The notes beneath the pieces are model-generated. The model saw only the letters and a list, made by a program, of their open reading frames with translations, had not been told where the DNA came from and ran no database searches. The position numbers and the translations under genes are program-made. Shown here piece by piece: positions 24,991 through 33,204 of a DNA stretch of 37,580 nucleotides; within the stretch, counting starts at the first letter, position 1, and the number at the start of each line of letters is the position of its first letter. This stretch comes from an uncultured Pelagibacteraceae bacterium. GTDB taxonomy: Bacteria > Pseudomonadota > Alphaproteobacteria > Pelagibacterales > Pelagibacteraceae. The stretch is from assembly GCA_902609645.1 (NCBI GenBank), contig CACLSS010000009.1, forward strand, positions 1 to 37,580, given 5' to 3'.

Positions 24991-26754
24991 TTAAGAAAAT
25001 TTAAATAATTTCAATTTTTTATAAAGAAAAAATAAAAAACAAATAGTTGAAAAATAGATGAACATAGTAAGAATTAACGACTGAGCTCCTATAATAAAAG
25101 GATTTGAATAGGTGAAAATAGATATACTAAGAGCAAAAACTAAAACTAAAATTAAAATTGTGAAAGAATTTTTAATCTCCTCTAACGTTGATTTTTTAAG
25201 TAACCAGGCACAATACAAAAATATCAAAAAGGTTAATAAGGTATTTTTTAAGTCAGATTTAAAATAGTGTTTTAAATAAGTAATTATAAATCTCAGAGGT
25301 TTTATTATAAATGTTAATTCAAGAACCTCCGATGGAAAATTAATAATAGCACTTTTTACAATACCATTGAGAATTTTATCTGACTTTCCCCATAAAAATC
25401 TTGTTCCATTACACTCTAGATTCTTATCAGTTTTTGTAGAGAATTTTTCAGCACCTCCATGAGTTCTAAACCATGTGAAACAGTTTTTGTAATTAATCAA
25501 TTCATTTTTTTTAATGTCAAAAAGTTGGTACTCATCTTTCCCGTTTTCTTTAAGCCATTTAAATGATGCACTAAAACCGTCCTGGTCATTAGACGGATAA
25601 TCTAAATACTTTAAATAATATATCAAAATATTTTTTAATATATTTGAATCTCCACAAAACGATTTTCTTACAAAGTATTTAATTTTTTGATCATTTTTAT
25701 AATGATAATCAATAAATTTTCTCTCACAAAAAAAATTATAACTTAAATCATTACTAAAAGGGCGTTCATCTGTATAAGATTTTCGAATTTCAGGATGAAG
25801 AGCTAAGCCTAAATAGATACTGTGAGACACAACATGTGATCCCTCATTTCTCTCTTTATAAATAGGGTTCAATCTATATTCCATAAATATTTTTGAAATA
25901 AATAAAATTATAAAAAATAAGATTAATACTTTTGATTTTTCAAAAAAAATTTTAAAGGCACTTAGTTTAAACTTATTATTTTTCCTAATTTCTATTATAG
26001 AAAAAATTATATTTAATATTAAAAAAAATAATAAGAGTAAAAAAGCCCATATCAAAGTGGTTCTAACGTAGTATAAAAATATTAAAATAATTGACTGCAT
26101 TAAGACAGATAATATTTGAGGTAAAGAGTTTTTATTAATTTTTTTTAAATTAAAAGTAAAAAAACAAATATGTATTAATGGTAATACTGCCAATAAGGTC
26201 ATGAATCTAATAGAATAAATTACACCAACGTTATAACTAAATCTTTCTGCTGCCGGCAATATTAACAAAAATGATAATAAAAAAACTAAAAGTATTACTT
26301 TCGATAAATTATTTTTTCTAAATGATAAATAAAATAGAGTAATAGATAAAATGAGAATCAGAAAATATAAATTAAGTAAACTACTTACGCTATAACCAAA
26401 AATTAAAAATGCTAAATAACTGTAGTCTTGGTAACCAACATCTAATTCTGACATTGTAAAAATTCCACCTGAGCTTACATCTTTAATTTCTCTAGCCTTA
26501 TTTAAAATTTCGTCATTAATAGTTTCATAATTCATCAAGAAATTATAAATTTTATTAAAACCAATATACCCATAAAGATTGTGGTCTATTCGAGATATAG
26601 TTGCCGCAATACTTTTTGAGAACCAAAATTGCAAAGACTCATTCGTTGAAAGATGCCAACCATTTTTTACAGCAAAGCTGTAGGAGAAGATTAAAATAAT
26701 TATTATAAATAAAATTAAAATAAAATTTTCTAATTTTTGATTTATCTTTTCCAT
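24991..26754 (-). CDS. Polytopic membrane protein (587 aa), unknown, possibly GT-C-like
   Basis: The protein has an N-terminal transmembrane helix (about 10-29), then a hydrophilic loop to about residue 110, then about seven closely spaced helices (about 113-295). A large hydrophilic domain follows at about 300-515, with further helices at the C terminus (about 520-582). The first loop holds acidic positions (MSELDVGYQDYSY) just before the second helix. One first extracytoplasmic loop with acidic residues plus many helices resembles GT-C glycosyltransferases or Wzy-like polymerases, but I see no firm family motif. It opens the accessory surface-type region and diverges from the desaturase gene. 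Function is not assigned. Confidence 0.7.
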   Translation of the reverse strand: MEKINQKLENFILILFIIIILIFSYSFAVKNGWHLSTNESLQFWFSKSIAATISRIDHNLYGYIGFNKIYNFLMNYETINDEILNKAREIKDVSSGGIFTMSELDVGYQDYSYLAFLIFGYSVSSLLNLYFLILILSITLFYLSFRKNNLSKVILLVFLLSFLLILPAAERFSYNVGVIYSIRFMTLLAVLPLIHICFFTFNLKKINKNSLPQILSVLMQSIILIFLYYVRTTLIWAFLLLLFFLILNIIFSIIEIRKNNKFKLSAFKIFFEKSKVLILFFIILFISKIFMEYRLNPIYKERNEGSHVVSHSIYLGLALHPEIRKSYTDERPFSNDLSYNFFCERKFIDYHYKNDQKIKYFVRKSFCGDSNILKNILIYYLKYLDYPSNDQDGFSASFKWLKENGKDEYQLFDIKKNELINYKNCFTWFRTHGGAEKFSTKTDKNLECNGTRFLWGKSDKILNGIVKSAIINFPSEVLELTFIIKPLRFIITYLKHYFKSDLKNTLLTFLIFLYCAWLLKKSTLEEIKNSFTILILVLVFALSISIFTYSNPFIIGAQSLILTMFIYFSTICFLFFLYKKLKLFKFS

Positions 26755-26788
26755 AAATGTTATTTTAAGATGTGAGGCACTTTACTAA

Positions 26789-26818
26789 TTGTCGCATGAT
26801 TTTAATTTAGATTATAAC
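26789..26818 (+). promoter_or_regulatory. Candidate promoter of the desaturase gene
   Basis: TTGTCG (26789-26794) and TATAAC (26813-26818) are separated by 18 bp, giving a reasonable sigma-70-type promoter reading toward the gene at 26885. The -10 overlaps the first of two 11-bp direct repeats, so binding of a regulator there could block it. Confidence 0.4.
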
Positions 26819-26834
26819 ATAATATTTAGATTAT
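26805..26834 (+). repeat. Two 11-bp direct repeats upstream of desaturase
   Basis: ATTTAGATTAT occurs exactly at 26805-26815 and again at 26824-26834, start to start 19 bp, about two helical turns. The first copy overlaps the candidate -10 element. This arrangement suits a dimeric regulator, but AT-rich DNA makes such matches less striking. Confidence 0.4.
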
Positions 26835-26884
26835 GAATTTTTAAAAATAATGACTTTTTTAAATAATGATGATAAGTAAGCTTT

Positions 26885-27763
26885 ATGAATAATAATATCA
26901 GCACAAAAGACTCACTCATTAATTTATTTAATATTCTGCTTTTACATACATCTTTTTTGTTATTAGCCTTTTATTCAATAAATAATCTAGGGTACTTTGC
27001 AAGTGTTCCGTTATTTATTTTAATTTCAATAATTCATCAAAAATTTTTAGGAGAATTTATACATGAGGGATGCCATTATCATTTGTTTAAATTTAAAAAA
27101 ATTAATGAGATCCTTAGTAATTATTTTGTAGGAATATTTTTTTTCGTATCTGTACAAAATTACAGAAAAAAACACTTTGAACATCATAAACATGACGAGT
27201 ATTTCAAAGATACCGATCCTGAAACAGGACCAATAAAAGTTTACTCTAGAAAAGAATTTTGGAAAAAAGTTTTGCTTGATCTTGTTGGGATCAATGGTTT
27301 GAAATTTTTACTTCGATACACGAATCATGAGGAAGAAGCTGGAAAATTCAAAACAGATTATAATTTTTTTCTAATTTTATTATTACAAATAGTTTTTTTT
27401 GTATCTATTTTTCAAACTAAATATTTTTTATTTTACTTGATTTATTACTTCACATTAGGAACTCTTTACCATCTTCAATTAAGATTAAGAGTCCTAGGCC
27501 AACATTTGCATTTGGAAAAAAACAAACCTATTCAGTTTGACAAAACTACTTCAAGAACAATTAAAGGTGGTATTTTAGAAAAAATGTTTTTTACATCTGA
27601 TATTACAGCTTTCCATGATTTACATCATTTACATCCTTATTATCCTTACAGAAAATTAAGAGAAATTTTCAATAAAAAGCAAATGTATTCAAATGAGGAT
27701 GAAAATGTTTACACTAAAAGCAGATTTAAGTTTTTAAATAATTTCTATAAAAGTCTCAATTAG
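26885..27763 (+). CDS. Membrane fatty-acid desaturase family protein
   Basis: This 292-aa di-iron membrane enzyme carries the three histidine boxes of the desaturase/hydroxylase superfamily: HEGCH (HxxxH, about residues 60-64), HFEHH (HxxHH, about 97-101) and HDLHH (HxxHH, about 239-243), the last in the usual HHLHPYYPY setting. Four main hydrophobic segments flank them as expected. The superfamily includes acyl-lipid desaturases, carotenoid ketolases and sphingolipid hydroxylases; the HHLHPYYPYRKL ending is closest to lipid desaturases. It stands alone on the plus strand in the surface locus and could modify lipid chains of a glycolipid (inference). A candidate promoter and paired repeats lie upstream. 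Confidence 0.85.
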   Translation: MNNNISTKDSLINLFNILLLHTSFLLLAFYSINNLGYFASVPLFILISIIHQKFLGEFIHEGCHYHLFKFKKINEILSNYFVGIFFFVSVQNYRKKHFEHHKHDEYFKDTDPETGPIKVYSRKEFWKKVLLDLVGINGLKFLLRYTNHEEEAGKFKTDYNFFLILLLQIVFFVSIFQTKYFLFYLIYYFTLGTLYHLQLRLRVLGQHLHLEKNKPIQFDKTTSRTIKGGILEKMFFTSDITAFHDLHHLHPYYPYRKLREIFNKKQMYSNEDENVYTKSRFKFLNNFYKSLN

Positions 27764-28047
27764 AAAGATAAAATTTTTTCTATAACTTTTTTCGCTAAAT
27801 CTTCATTTATATTTACTGCCTCTTTTGTATCACCAGATTTATTCTGACTATAAATTTTAAAATCATTAATATTAATAACTATTTTTTTTTTTATTTTTTT
27901 ATCTTCCCAAGTAAGAAACCACATTCTATTTTCTTTTATTAAGCGTAAACTTTTGCATATTTCCTCAAATCGGTCTTTATCTAATTCTTTTTCTTTTTTT
28001 TTTAGATTTGTTAAAAGCAAAAATTTAATTGATAATATTTTGCTCAT
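27760..28047 (-). CDS. Small protein of unknown function (95 aa)
   Basis: The ORF overlaps the end of the radical SAM gene by 23 nt and the convergent desaturase gene by 4 nt. It encodes a charged, soluble protein with a predicted helix (KKKEKELDKDRFEEICKSL), Trp-containing strands (ENRMWFLTWEDK) and a C-terminal helix (INEDLAKKVIEKIL). No family motif is recognised. The tight placement and the sensible strand-and-helix alternation favour a real gene, but there is no strong Shine-Dalgarno before the ATG. An accessory partner of the radical SAM enzyme is one possibility, untested. Confidence 0.5.
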   Translation of the reverse strand: MSKILSIKFLLLTNLKKKEKELDKDRFEEICKSLRLIKENRMWFLTWEDKKIKKKIVININDFKIYSQNKSGDTKEAVNINEDLAKKVIEKILSF

Positions 28048-29191
28048 TAATAGTTTTTTTTGCTATATCTATAAGCTCATCTTTATTCAACTTCTTCATT
28101 TTTGGTGTAGAAATATTAAAATATAATGCTCTTTCAAGAAGTGAAGAAAAATTTCTGGCTGTTATAGTAACTTCAGGATAACTTCCATACATACATCCAT
28201 CACAAACTGAAGTTTTTTTTAAAACGTCCGAATGAATAGTTTTGTCCATATACTTTTCCGGAAAATCTTTATCATAAACATAAAACTTTTTTTCAGTTTC
28301 GTAGTCACAACAAACTTTTAATAGACCACTTGGTGCTATTGCAAAATATAGATTGGGAGAGTCACACATATTTGAATTCTTTTTTCTCCAATTAATTGGT
28401 TTCTTCAAAATAAATCTTCCTACATCATCTAAGTACTCATCTGAGTCATATAAATTAAAATTCTTTTTCAATTGTTTTAATTTTGTTATAAAATCTAAAA
28501 TTTCATTTTCCTTAAAGTCGAAATTCTTGAAGTCTAATGTTCCAGTATAATCAAGCGTTCTATAAGGAAGAGGATTAGTAGGATCAGATATATGAACTGG
28601 TACTAAAGATACTCCCCAGCCAATTTTAGTTGCAAATCTAATCACACCCTCGATATGATGAAAATTTGTTGGCATAATAACACTATTAAAAAAGGCTGTG
28701 CAATCTTCAGGAAAAATTTTGGAAACTTTAGAAATAGTTTCTATAGCGTCATCCCAAGATTTTTTAAATCCACCATTAATTTTATCTTGAACTTCTCCGT
28801 GTAAACTATCAAGAGATATACTTATATCTCTACCACCTGCTTCAACACATTTCTGCAACTGTTCCTCAGTAGCCAAACCATTTGTTTGCATTCTTACGTG
28901 TATATTTCTTTTTGTAAAAGCTTTAACAATTTCATGAATATCTTTTCTTACAAATGGTTCACCACCAATAAGCAAGACTATGCTGACGCCAATTTTTTTT
29001 AAATTTTCAGCAACTAAATCGATTTGCTCAATATTCATTTCTTCATGTTTAGCATCACCATATATTATATTGCACTGTTCGCATGCTAAATTACATCTAG
29101 AAGTAATATAAAATTGAACATAAATCGGTGAGGATTTAGTGATTACTTGTTTTGCTAAACTCAATTTTTGTTTTAAATTAAAAATACTCAT
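28025..29191 (-). CDS. Radical SAM enzyme with C-terminal Cys-rich domain
   Basis: This 388-aa protein has the radical SAM CxxxCxxC cluster in TSRCNLACEQCN (about residues 32-43), the GGEP motif in LLIGGEPFVRKDI, and the usual strand-4/5 patterns (MQTNGLATEE, ISISLDSLHGE). The C-terminal part (about 280-345) has more cysteines in a SPASM-like layout (SNMCDSP, LLKVCCDYE, VCDGCMYG), likely for an auxiliary Fe-S cluster. Substrates of such enzymes include peptides, sugars and lipids. Start ATG shares a 4-nt ATGA overlap with the upstream methyltransferase gene, so they are co-transcribed. The neighbourhood suggests sugar or lipid modification, but a peptide substrate is not excluded. Confidence 0.86.
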   Translation of the reverse strand: MSIFNLKQKLSLAKQVITKSSPIYVQFYITSRCNLACEQCNIIYGDAKHEEMNIEQIDLVAENLKKIGVSIVLLIGGEPFVRKDIHEIVKAFTKRNIHVRMQTNGLATEEQLQKCVEAGGRDISISLDSLHGEVQDKINGGFKKSWDDAIETISKVSKIFPEDCTAFFNSVIMPTNFHHIEGVIRFATKIGWGVSLVPVHISDPTNPLPYRTLDYTGTLDFKNFDFKENEILDFITKLKQLKKNFNLYDSDEYLDDVGRFILKKPINWRKKNSNMCDSPNLYFAIAPSGLLKVCCDYETEKKFYVYDKDFPEKYMDKTIHSDVLKKTSVCDGCMYGSYPEVTITARNFSSLLERALYFNISTPKMKKLNKDELIDIAKKTINEQNIIN

Positions 29192-29940
29192 TTTTTTACC
29201 AATGCAATTATAGAAGATCCAAAGAATCTAAATTTAATTATATAAAAATCTAAAAAAAATAAAATTTCTAAAATTTTCTTTACTATTATGTTACTAGTTT
29301 CCATACCACGCTTTATAATAGATTTTTTATCTTGTTCAAATAATGTCAATATTGTTGTTCTTATAAACAACAATGGCACCAATAAAAAGCCCCAATAATA
29401 CATTCTAACAATTTTTAATTTATTTTTATCCATCACTTTTGACAATGTTTTAGTATTGTATCGTCTAATATGACCCACTGCGTGGTCATATTTTGAAAAT
29501 AATGAAGGTATTGATGGTACATTTAAGATTAAAAATCCATTTTTTTTTAGGTAAAATTTACAATCTCTTATAAAGGAACTATCGTTCTGAATATGCTCTA
29601 AAACGTCTAAAAGAAATATTATATCATACTTATTTTTAAATTTTTTATTCTTAATTTTAATATCATGAACATAATATTTTCCTCTCAAAAATTTTTTTTT
29701 ATTCCTCTTTTCAATGTCAAATTGATCAACTGAAAAATTAGATATTGACTCCATTCTGTTACTAAAATTTCCTTTACCTGCGCCAATATCTGCACAGACA
29801 AAATTTTTATTTAAGTCTATTTTACTTTTCAAGAATAATTCTTTTATTATATTAAATCTCCACTTAATCCATACATTCTTATCATCAGCAACTTTATGCC
29901 ATGTATTATCTGTTGTATTATATTTTTTTTTCTTTAACAT
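29188..29940 (-). CDS. SAM-dependent methyltransferase, probably membrane associated
   Basis: This 250-aa protein has a class I methyltransferase core: motif I CADIGAGKGNFSNRM (about residues 44-58), then DQFDIEKR, YDIIFLLDVLEHIQ (motif II with the typical DVLEH) and FYLKKNGFLILNVPSIPSLF. The HAVGHIRRYNTKTLSK block is typical of UbiG-like and polysaccharide-locus methyltransferases. Hydrophobic segments near the C terminus (YYWGFLLVPLLFIRTTIL and FFLDFYIIKF) suggest membrane association, so a lipid-linked acceptor is likely. It is the first gene of the operon with the radical SAM enzyme and the 95-aa protein. It diverges from the epimerase with 49 bp between starts. Confidence 0.88.
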   Translation of the reverse strand: MLKKKKYNTTDNTWHKVADDKNVWIKWRFNIIKELFLKSKIDLNKNFVCADIGAGKGNFSNRMESISNFSVDQFDIEKRNKKKFLRGKYYVHDIKIKNKKFKNKYDIIFLLDVLEHIQNDSSFIRDCKFYLKKNGFLILNVPSIPSLFSKYDHAVGHIRRYNTKTLSKVMDKNKLKIVRMYYWGFLLVPLLFIRTTILTLFEQDKKSIIKRGMETSNIIVKKILEILFFLDFYIIKFRFFGSSIIALVKK

Positions 29941-29989
29941 ATTAATCGTATTATATTACAAAAGACTTATAACTCAAATTTTATATAAA

Positions 29990-31003
29990 ATGTTCAAAAT
30001 ACTTGTTACAGGTTCATCGGGTTTTGTTGGTGAAGAGCTCGTAGATAAACTGACAAAATCAAATCATAGCGTTATTGGGATAGACAATTTTGAGCCTTCA
30101 GATCCTGAAAAAAAAAAATATGAGTTAAAAAATTTTTTTTTTGAAAAAGCAGATATTAGAAATAATTTAAAAAATTTAGACAAAATTTTTAAAAAATATA
30201 AACCTCAAATTATTGTTCATTGTGCTTCTAAAATCTTAGATACTAATGACAAAAAAGTGGTATGGGATACTAATTATTTCGCTACTAGAGATATATTAAA
30301 ACTAAGTATTGAGCATAAAATCAAAAAGTTCATATTTGTTTCAACTTTTTCAATTTTTCAAAAATCGTATAATTTTCCGGTGGATGAAAATGAACCACCA
30401 TCATACAAAACAGTTTATGGTGAAACGAAATTTAAAACTGAGAAATTAATAATGGAATCAAAATTTGAGGGAGATATTTGTATTCTAAGATGTCCAATTA
30501 TATTAGGTAAACACCGGTCTTTTAGATTTGGGGTTTTATTTTCAATGATTAAAAATAACTTTAATGTACCTCTTATTGGAGAATGTAAAAACAAGATAAG
30601 CTTTGTTCACGTAGCTGATGTATGTAAAGCAATTGAGTTATTTTTTAATGTTAATGGAAAGTATATATTTAATGTTGCAGCAGATGAATCAGAAGAATTT
30701 CAATTAATTTTAACACGTTTGATTAACAAAACTAATTCTAAGTCAAAACTTAGATTTTTTAATAAATTTTTAGGAAATCTTTTATTCGATATTGCTGTTT
30801 TCTTTAGATTAATACCCTATACATCTTATCATAGAAAAATTTTTAATTATTCAATTGTATTAAACACTAGCAAAATTAAGAAAGTGTTAAAATGGAAACC
30901 AGACTATTCAATTGAAAAAATGTTTTACGAAAATTACCTTAATTTTGATAAAGTAAAAAATGAAAATTTAGACTCTTTCAGCAAAAAAAAGGCAAAAGAA
31001 TGA
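29990..31003 (+). CDS. NAD-dependent epimerase/dehydratase family protein
   Basis: This 337-aa protein is an extended short-chain dehydrogenase. The NAD-binding motif is VTGSSGFVGEELVDKL (about residues 5-20), the acidic strand-2 end IGIDNFEP, and the catalytic pair is YGETKFKTEKL (YxxxK, about 143-153), preceded by FVSTFSIFQK. Family members interconvert or dehydrate nucleotide sugars, or act on 3-beta-hydroxysteroid-like lipids. The C-terminal part contains hydrophobic segments (FLGNLLFDIAVFFRLIPY) more typical of lipid-linked relatives. It stands alone on the plus strand, flanked by minus-strand genes of the same locus. Substrate unknown. Confidence 0.87.
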   Translation: MFKILVTGSSGFVGEELVDKLTKSNHSVIGIDNFEPSDPEKKKYELKNFFFEKADIRNNLKNLDKIFKKYKPQIIVHCASKILDTNDKKVVWDTNYFATRDILKLSIEHKIKKFIFVSTFSIFQKSYNFPVDENEPPSYKTVYGETKFKTEKLIMESKFEGDICILRCPIILGKHRSFRFGVLFSMIKNNFNVPLIGECKNKISFVHVADVCKAIELFFNVNGKYIFNVAADESEEFQLILTRLINKTNSKSKLRFFNKFLGNLLFDIAVFFRLIPYTSYHRKIFNYSIVLNTSKIKKVLKWKPDYSIEKMFYENYLNFDKVKNENLDSFSKKKAKE

Positions 31004-31036
31004 CTCATAGGAATTATAAAATACTTTATATAAAAT

Positions 31037-32047
31037 CTACTTATTATTTCTTGATAAAATATAAATTTTTCTCTGCATGAATTTATTTAGCTGCAATATA
31101 CTTATCATTGATCCCAAAATGTGAAGAACACTAGCTAAGTTTATGGACAAAATTATTAAAAAGATTTTAAATATTGATTTAACGTTTTTAATAGTTTCAA
31201 CAAGAATAGCAATATTGATAATAATAATAATGGTACTTAAAAAAAATAATTTATCATTTGGGTTTTCAAGAAAATAAAATATTAAGGACAAAATTAAAAA
31301 AAAAACTATTGGAAATGATGGGATTAGGCCCTTAATTCCCTTATCAAAACTAGTAGCTTCTATAAGTGCAGTTCCAAAAGATAGTCTTTGAAAAAAAAAC
31401 TTAATTAAAGACCTCTCTTTATGAAATAAAAAAGATTTGGGGGAAAAAATAACTTTTAAATCTTTATTTTTTCTACGGATCCTATCAAAAAATTCTTGAT
31501 CTTCCTGAAAATATTTTTCTTCATTCATTCCATTATTATTAATAAAGAATTTTCTTTTCATTAATATGTTGCAGGAAGCTAACCAGTCTTTACATACTCT
31601 TTTAGGGCCTAATGACTTTCTGTAATTTAGATGTCCTGTGATAAAAAAAGACTTTTTACAATAATGGCTTATCATTTCATTAAATTTTTGATTTTTGAAA
31701 GGTATATCTGGTCCACCAACAACATCAGCATTGTCTTCCTTTAAAGTTTTTAATCCATTTTTGAGCCAATTTTTCGGTGGGTAGGCGTCACTATCTATAA
31801 ATGCAATATATTTAGATTTAATTTTTTTTGCAGCAAAATTTCTTTTTGCTGACATATTTTTTTTCCCCATTATAAATTTAGATACTCTATATTTTGTAAA
31901 AGAGATGTTTTCTTTATTATCGAAATCAAGCACGATGCTAACTTGAAAGTTTTTAAAATTAAGATTGTTCAATTTCTTAAGACAAAATTTTAGTTCCTCA
32001 CCAATTGTTATTGATGGTATAATAATATTTACATGACTTGCTTTCAT
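31037..32047 (-). CDS. Family 2 glycosyltransferase, membrane bound
   Basis: This 336-aa GT-A-fold protein starts at the ATG at 32045-32047; a TTG one codon earlier is less likely. The opening HVNIIIPSITIGEELKFCLK and the metal/nucleotide-sugar DxD in AFIDSDAYPPKNW (about residues 88-100) are typical of GT2. DVVGGPDIPF and the acceptor-site acidic EEKYFQEDQEFFDRI (ED motif) follow. About residues 240-320 hold two or more transmembrane helices, so it works at the membrane, probably on a lipid-linked acceptor. It is 4-7 nt downstream of the second radical SAM gene and co-transcribed with it. Confidence 0.9.
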   Translation of the reverse strand: MKASHVNIIIPSITIGEELKFCLKKLNNLNFKNFQVSIVLDFDNKENISFTKYRVSKFIMGKKNMSAKRNFAAKKIKSKYIAFIDSDAYPPKNWLKNGLKTLKEDNADVVGGPDIPFKNQKFNEMISHYCKKSFFITGHLNYRKSLGPKRVCKDWLASCNILMKRKFFINNNGMNEEKYFQEDQEFFDRIRRKNKDLKVIFSPKSFLFHKERSLIKFFFQRLSFGTALIEATSFDKGIKGLIPSFPIVFFLILSLIFYFLENPNDKLFFLSTIIIIINIAILVETIKNVKSIFKIFLIILSINLASVLHILGSMISILQLNKFMQRKIYILSRNNK

Positions 32048-32054
32048 CAATTTA

Positions 32055-33158
32055 TTAATAATTTGTAAATGCAGCTTTTAGAAGGGAAGGTTGATATCTC
32101 CAGTTACCTAAAATATTATAAGTTAAAGCACACTCATAAGAACAATTGCAATTAGTATCTTTTATAAACTTTTTTATTTCTTTATTTTTTTCACTATTCC
32201 AAACTTTCATAAAATTCATATCATTATCTCTTAAATTACCTACCATTTTGTTTTCTAAAATTTCACATGGATAAACTATTCCTTTTGCACTAATTATTCC
32301 AAATAATCCACTTGCGTGGCATGGACTTATATATTTAGGTTTTAAATACATTTTTTTTGTTAGTGAATATGAAATTTTATCTTTTTTGTTATGAAGTTTT
32401 CCTTGTAAAGATTTGAGGTTATAATTTTTTATTACCCCTTTTTCACAATCTTCAGTTATTTTATTACTTAGCCAACTATATGCATTAAAAATTTCTTCCT
32501 TTTTTTCATTAGGAGTTTTAAATACTCCCTCGTCTCTAACAATAGTGCACTTAATGCTTTCAATTTTGCAGTCTTTTACCAAAAAATTATAAAAATTTTT
32601 AATATTTTTACAATTCTCATGATTAACGGTCACATTAATTACAGGAGTAATATTTTTACTTATTTTCTTAAGTCTATTATAGGTATCCAAACAACTATTA
32701 AATAAATTATCAATTTTTCTAACCCTATCGTGCTCATCAGGATAATCATCGATAGAAATTTGAAAAGTCATTTCTGTTTTAGGACTAAACAAATTTATAT
32801 CCCTTGCTAACTTTTCAACCCTGTCAGGTAAACTTGCATTAGTAGTAATGTATATTGACTGAACAGTAGTATACTTAATATAAAGTTTTACAATCTCAGC
32901 AAGATCCTTACGGGCGAAAGGTTCTCCGCCAGTTAAATTTACATTAAGTAATGATTTTCCTAAACTTTTTACTAATTTTTCAATTTCTTGTACACTCAAT
33001 TCAGACTTGAATGTTTCAGGATCATCAAAATCTATAAAACAAAATGAACATCTTGCGTTACATCTGTTTGTTACGAAATGCACAAGGCTGACTGGTTCGT
33101 TTCTTTTTAAATAAACATTATTTAAAACCCTAAAAAGATTTGTTTTTTTTGTAAGCAT
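32055..33158 (-). CDS. Radical SAM/SPASM domain protein
   Basis: This 367-aa protein has the CxxxCxxC cluster in TNRCNARCSFCFID (about residues 29-42), the GGEP motif in NLTGGEPFARKDL and SISIDD-like ISIDDYPDEHDRVR. The C-terminal SPASM domain is clear: SPCHASG...GIVYPCEILE, followed by GNLRDNDMNFMKVWNS and the NCNCSYECAL cysteine group, which fits binding of one or two auxiliary [4Fe-4S] clusters. SPASM enzymes modify peptides, but also sugars and lipid-linked compounds. Its partner in the operon is a membrane glycosyltransferase, so a sugar or lipid target is favoured (inference). It differs from the radical SAM protein at 28025-29191 over most of its length, so they likely catalyse separate steps. 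Confidence 0.88.
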   Translation of the reverse strand: MLTKKTNLFRVLNNVYLKRNEPVSLVHFVTNRCNARCSFCFIDFDDPETFKSELSVQEIEKLVKSLGKSLLNVNLTGGEPFARKDLAEIVKLYIKYTTVQSIYITTNASLPDRVEKLARDINLFSPKTEMTFQISIDDYPDEHDRVRKIDNLFNSCLDTYNRLKKISKNITPVINVTVNHENCKNIKNFYNFLVKDCKIESIKCTIVRDEGVFKTPNEKKEEIFNAYSWLSNKITEDCEKGVIKNYNLKSLQGKLHNKKDKISYSLTKKMYLKPKYISPCHASGLFGIISAKGIVYPCEILENKMVGNLRDNDMNFMKVWNSEKNKEIKKFIKDTNCNCSYECALTYNILGNWRYQPSLLKAAFTNY

Positions 33159-33204
33159 TTAAAATCAAATTTTATTATGTTTTTATATAAATAAAATTAA
33201 TAAA

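Noticed and set aside
28025-33158. RiPP biosynthesis cluster based on two radical SAM/SPASM-like enzymes
   Set aside because: No precursor peptide, transporter/peptidase or clear RRE domain is seen; neighbours are sugar and lipid enzymes. Kept only as an alternative.
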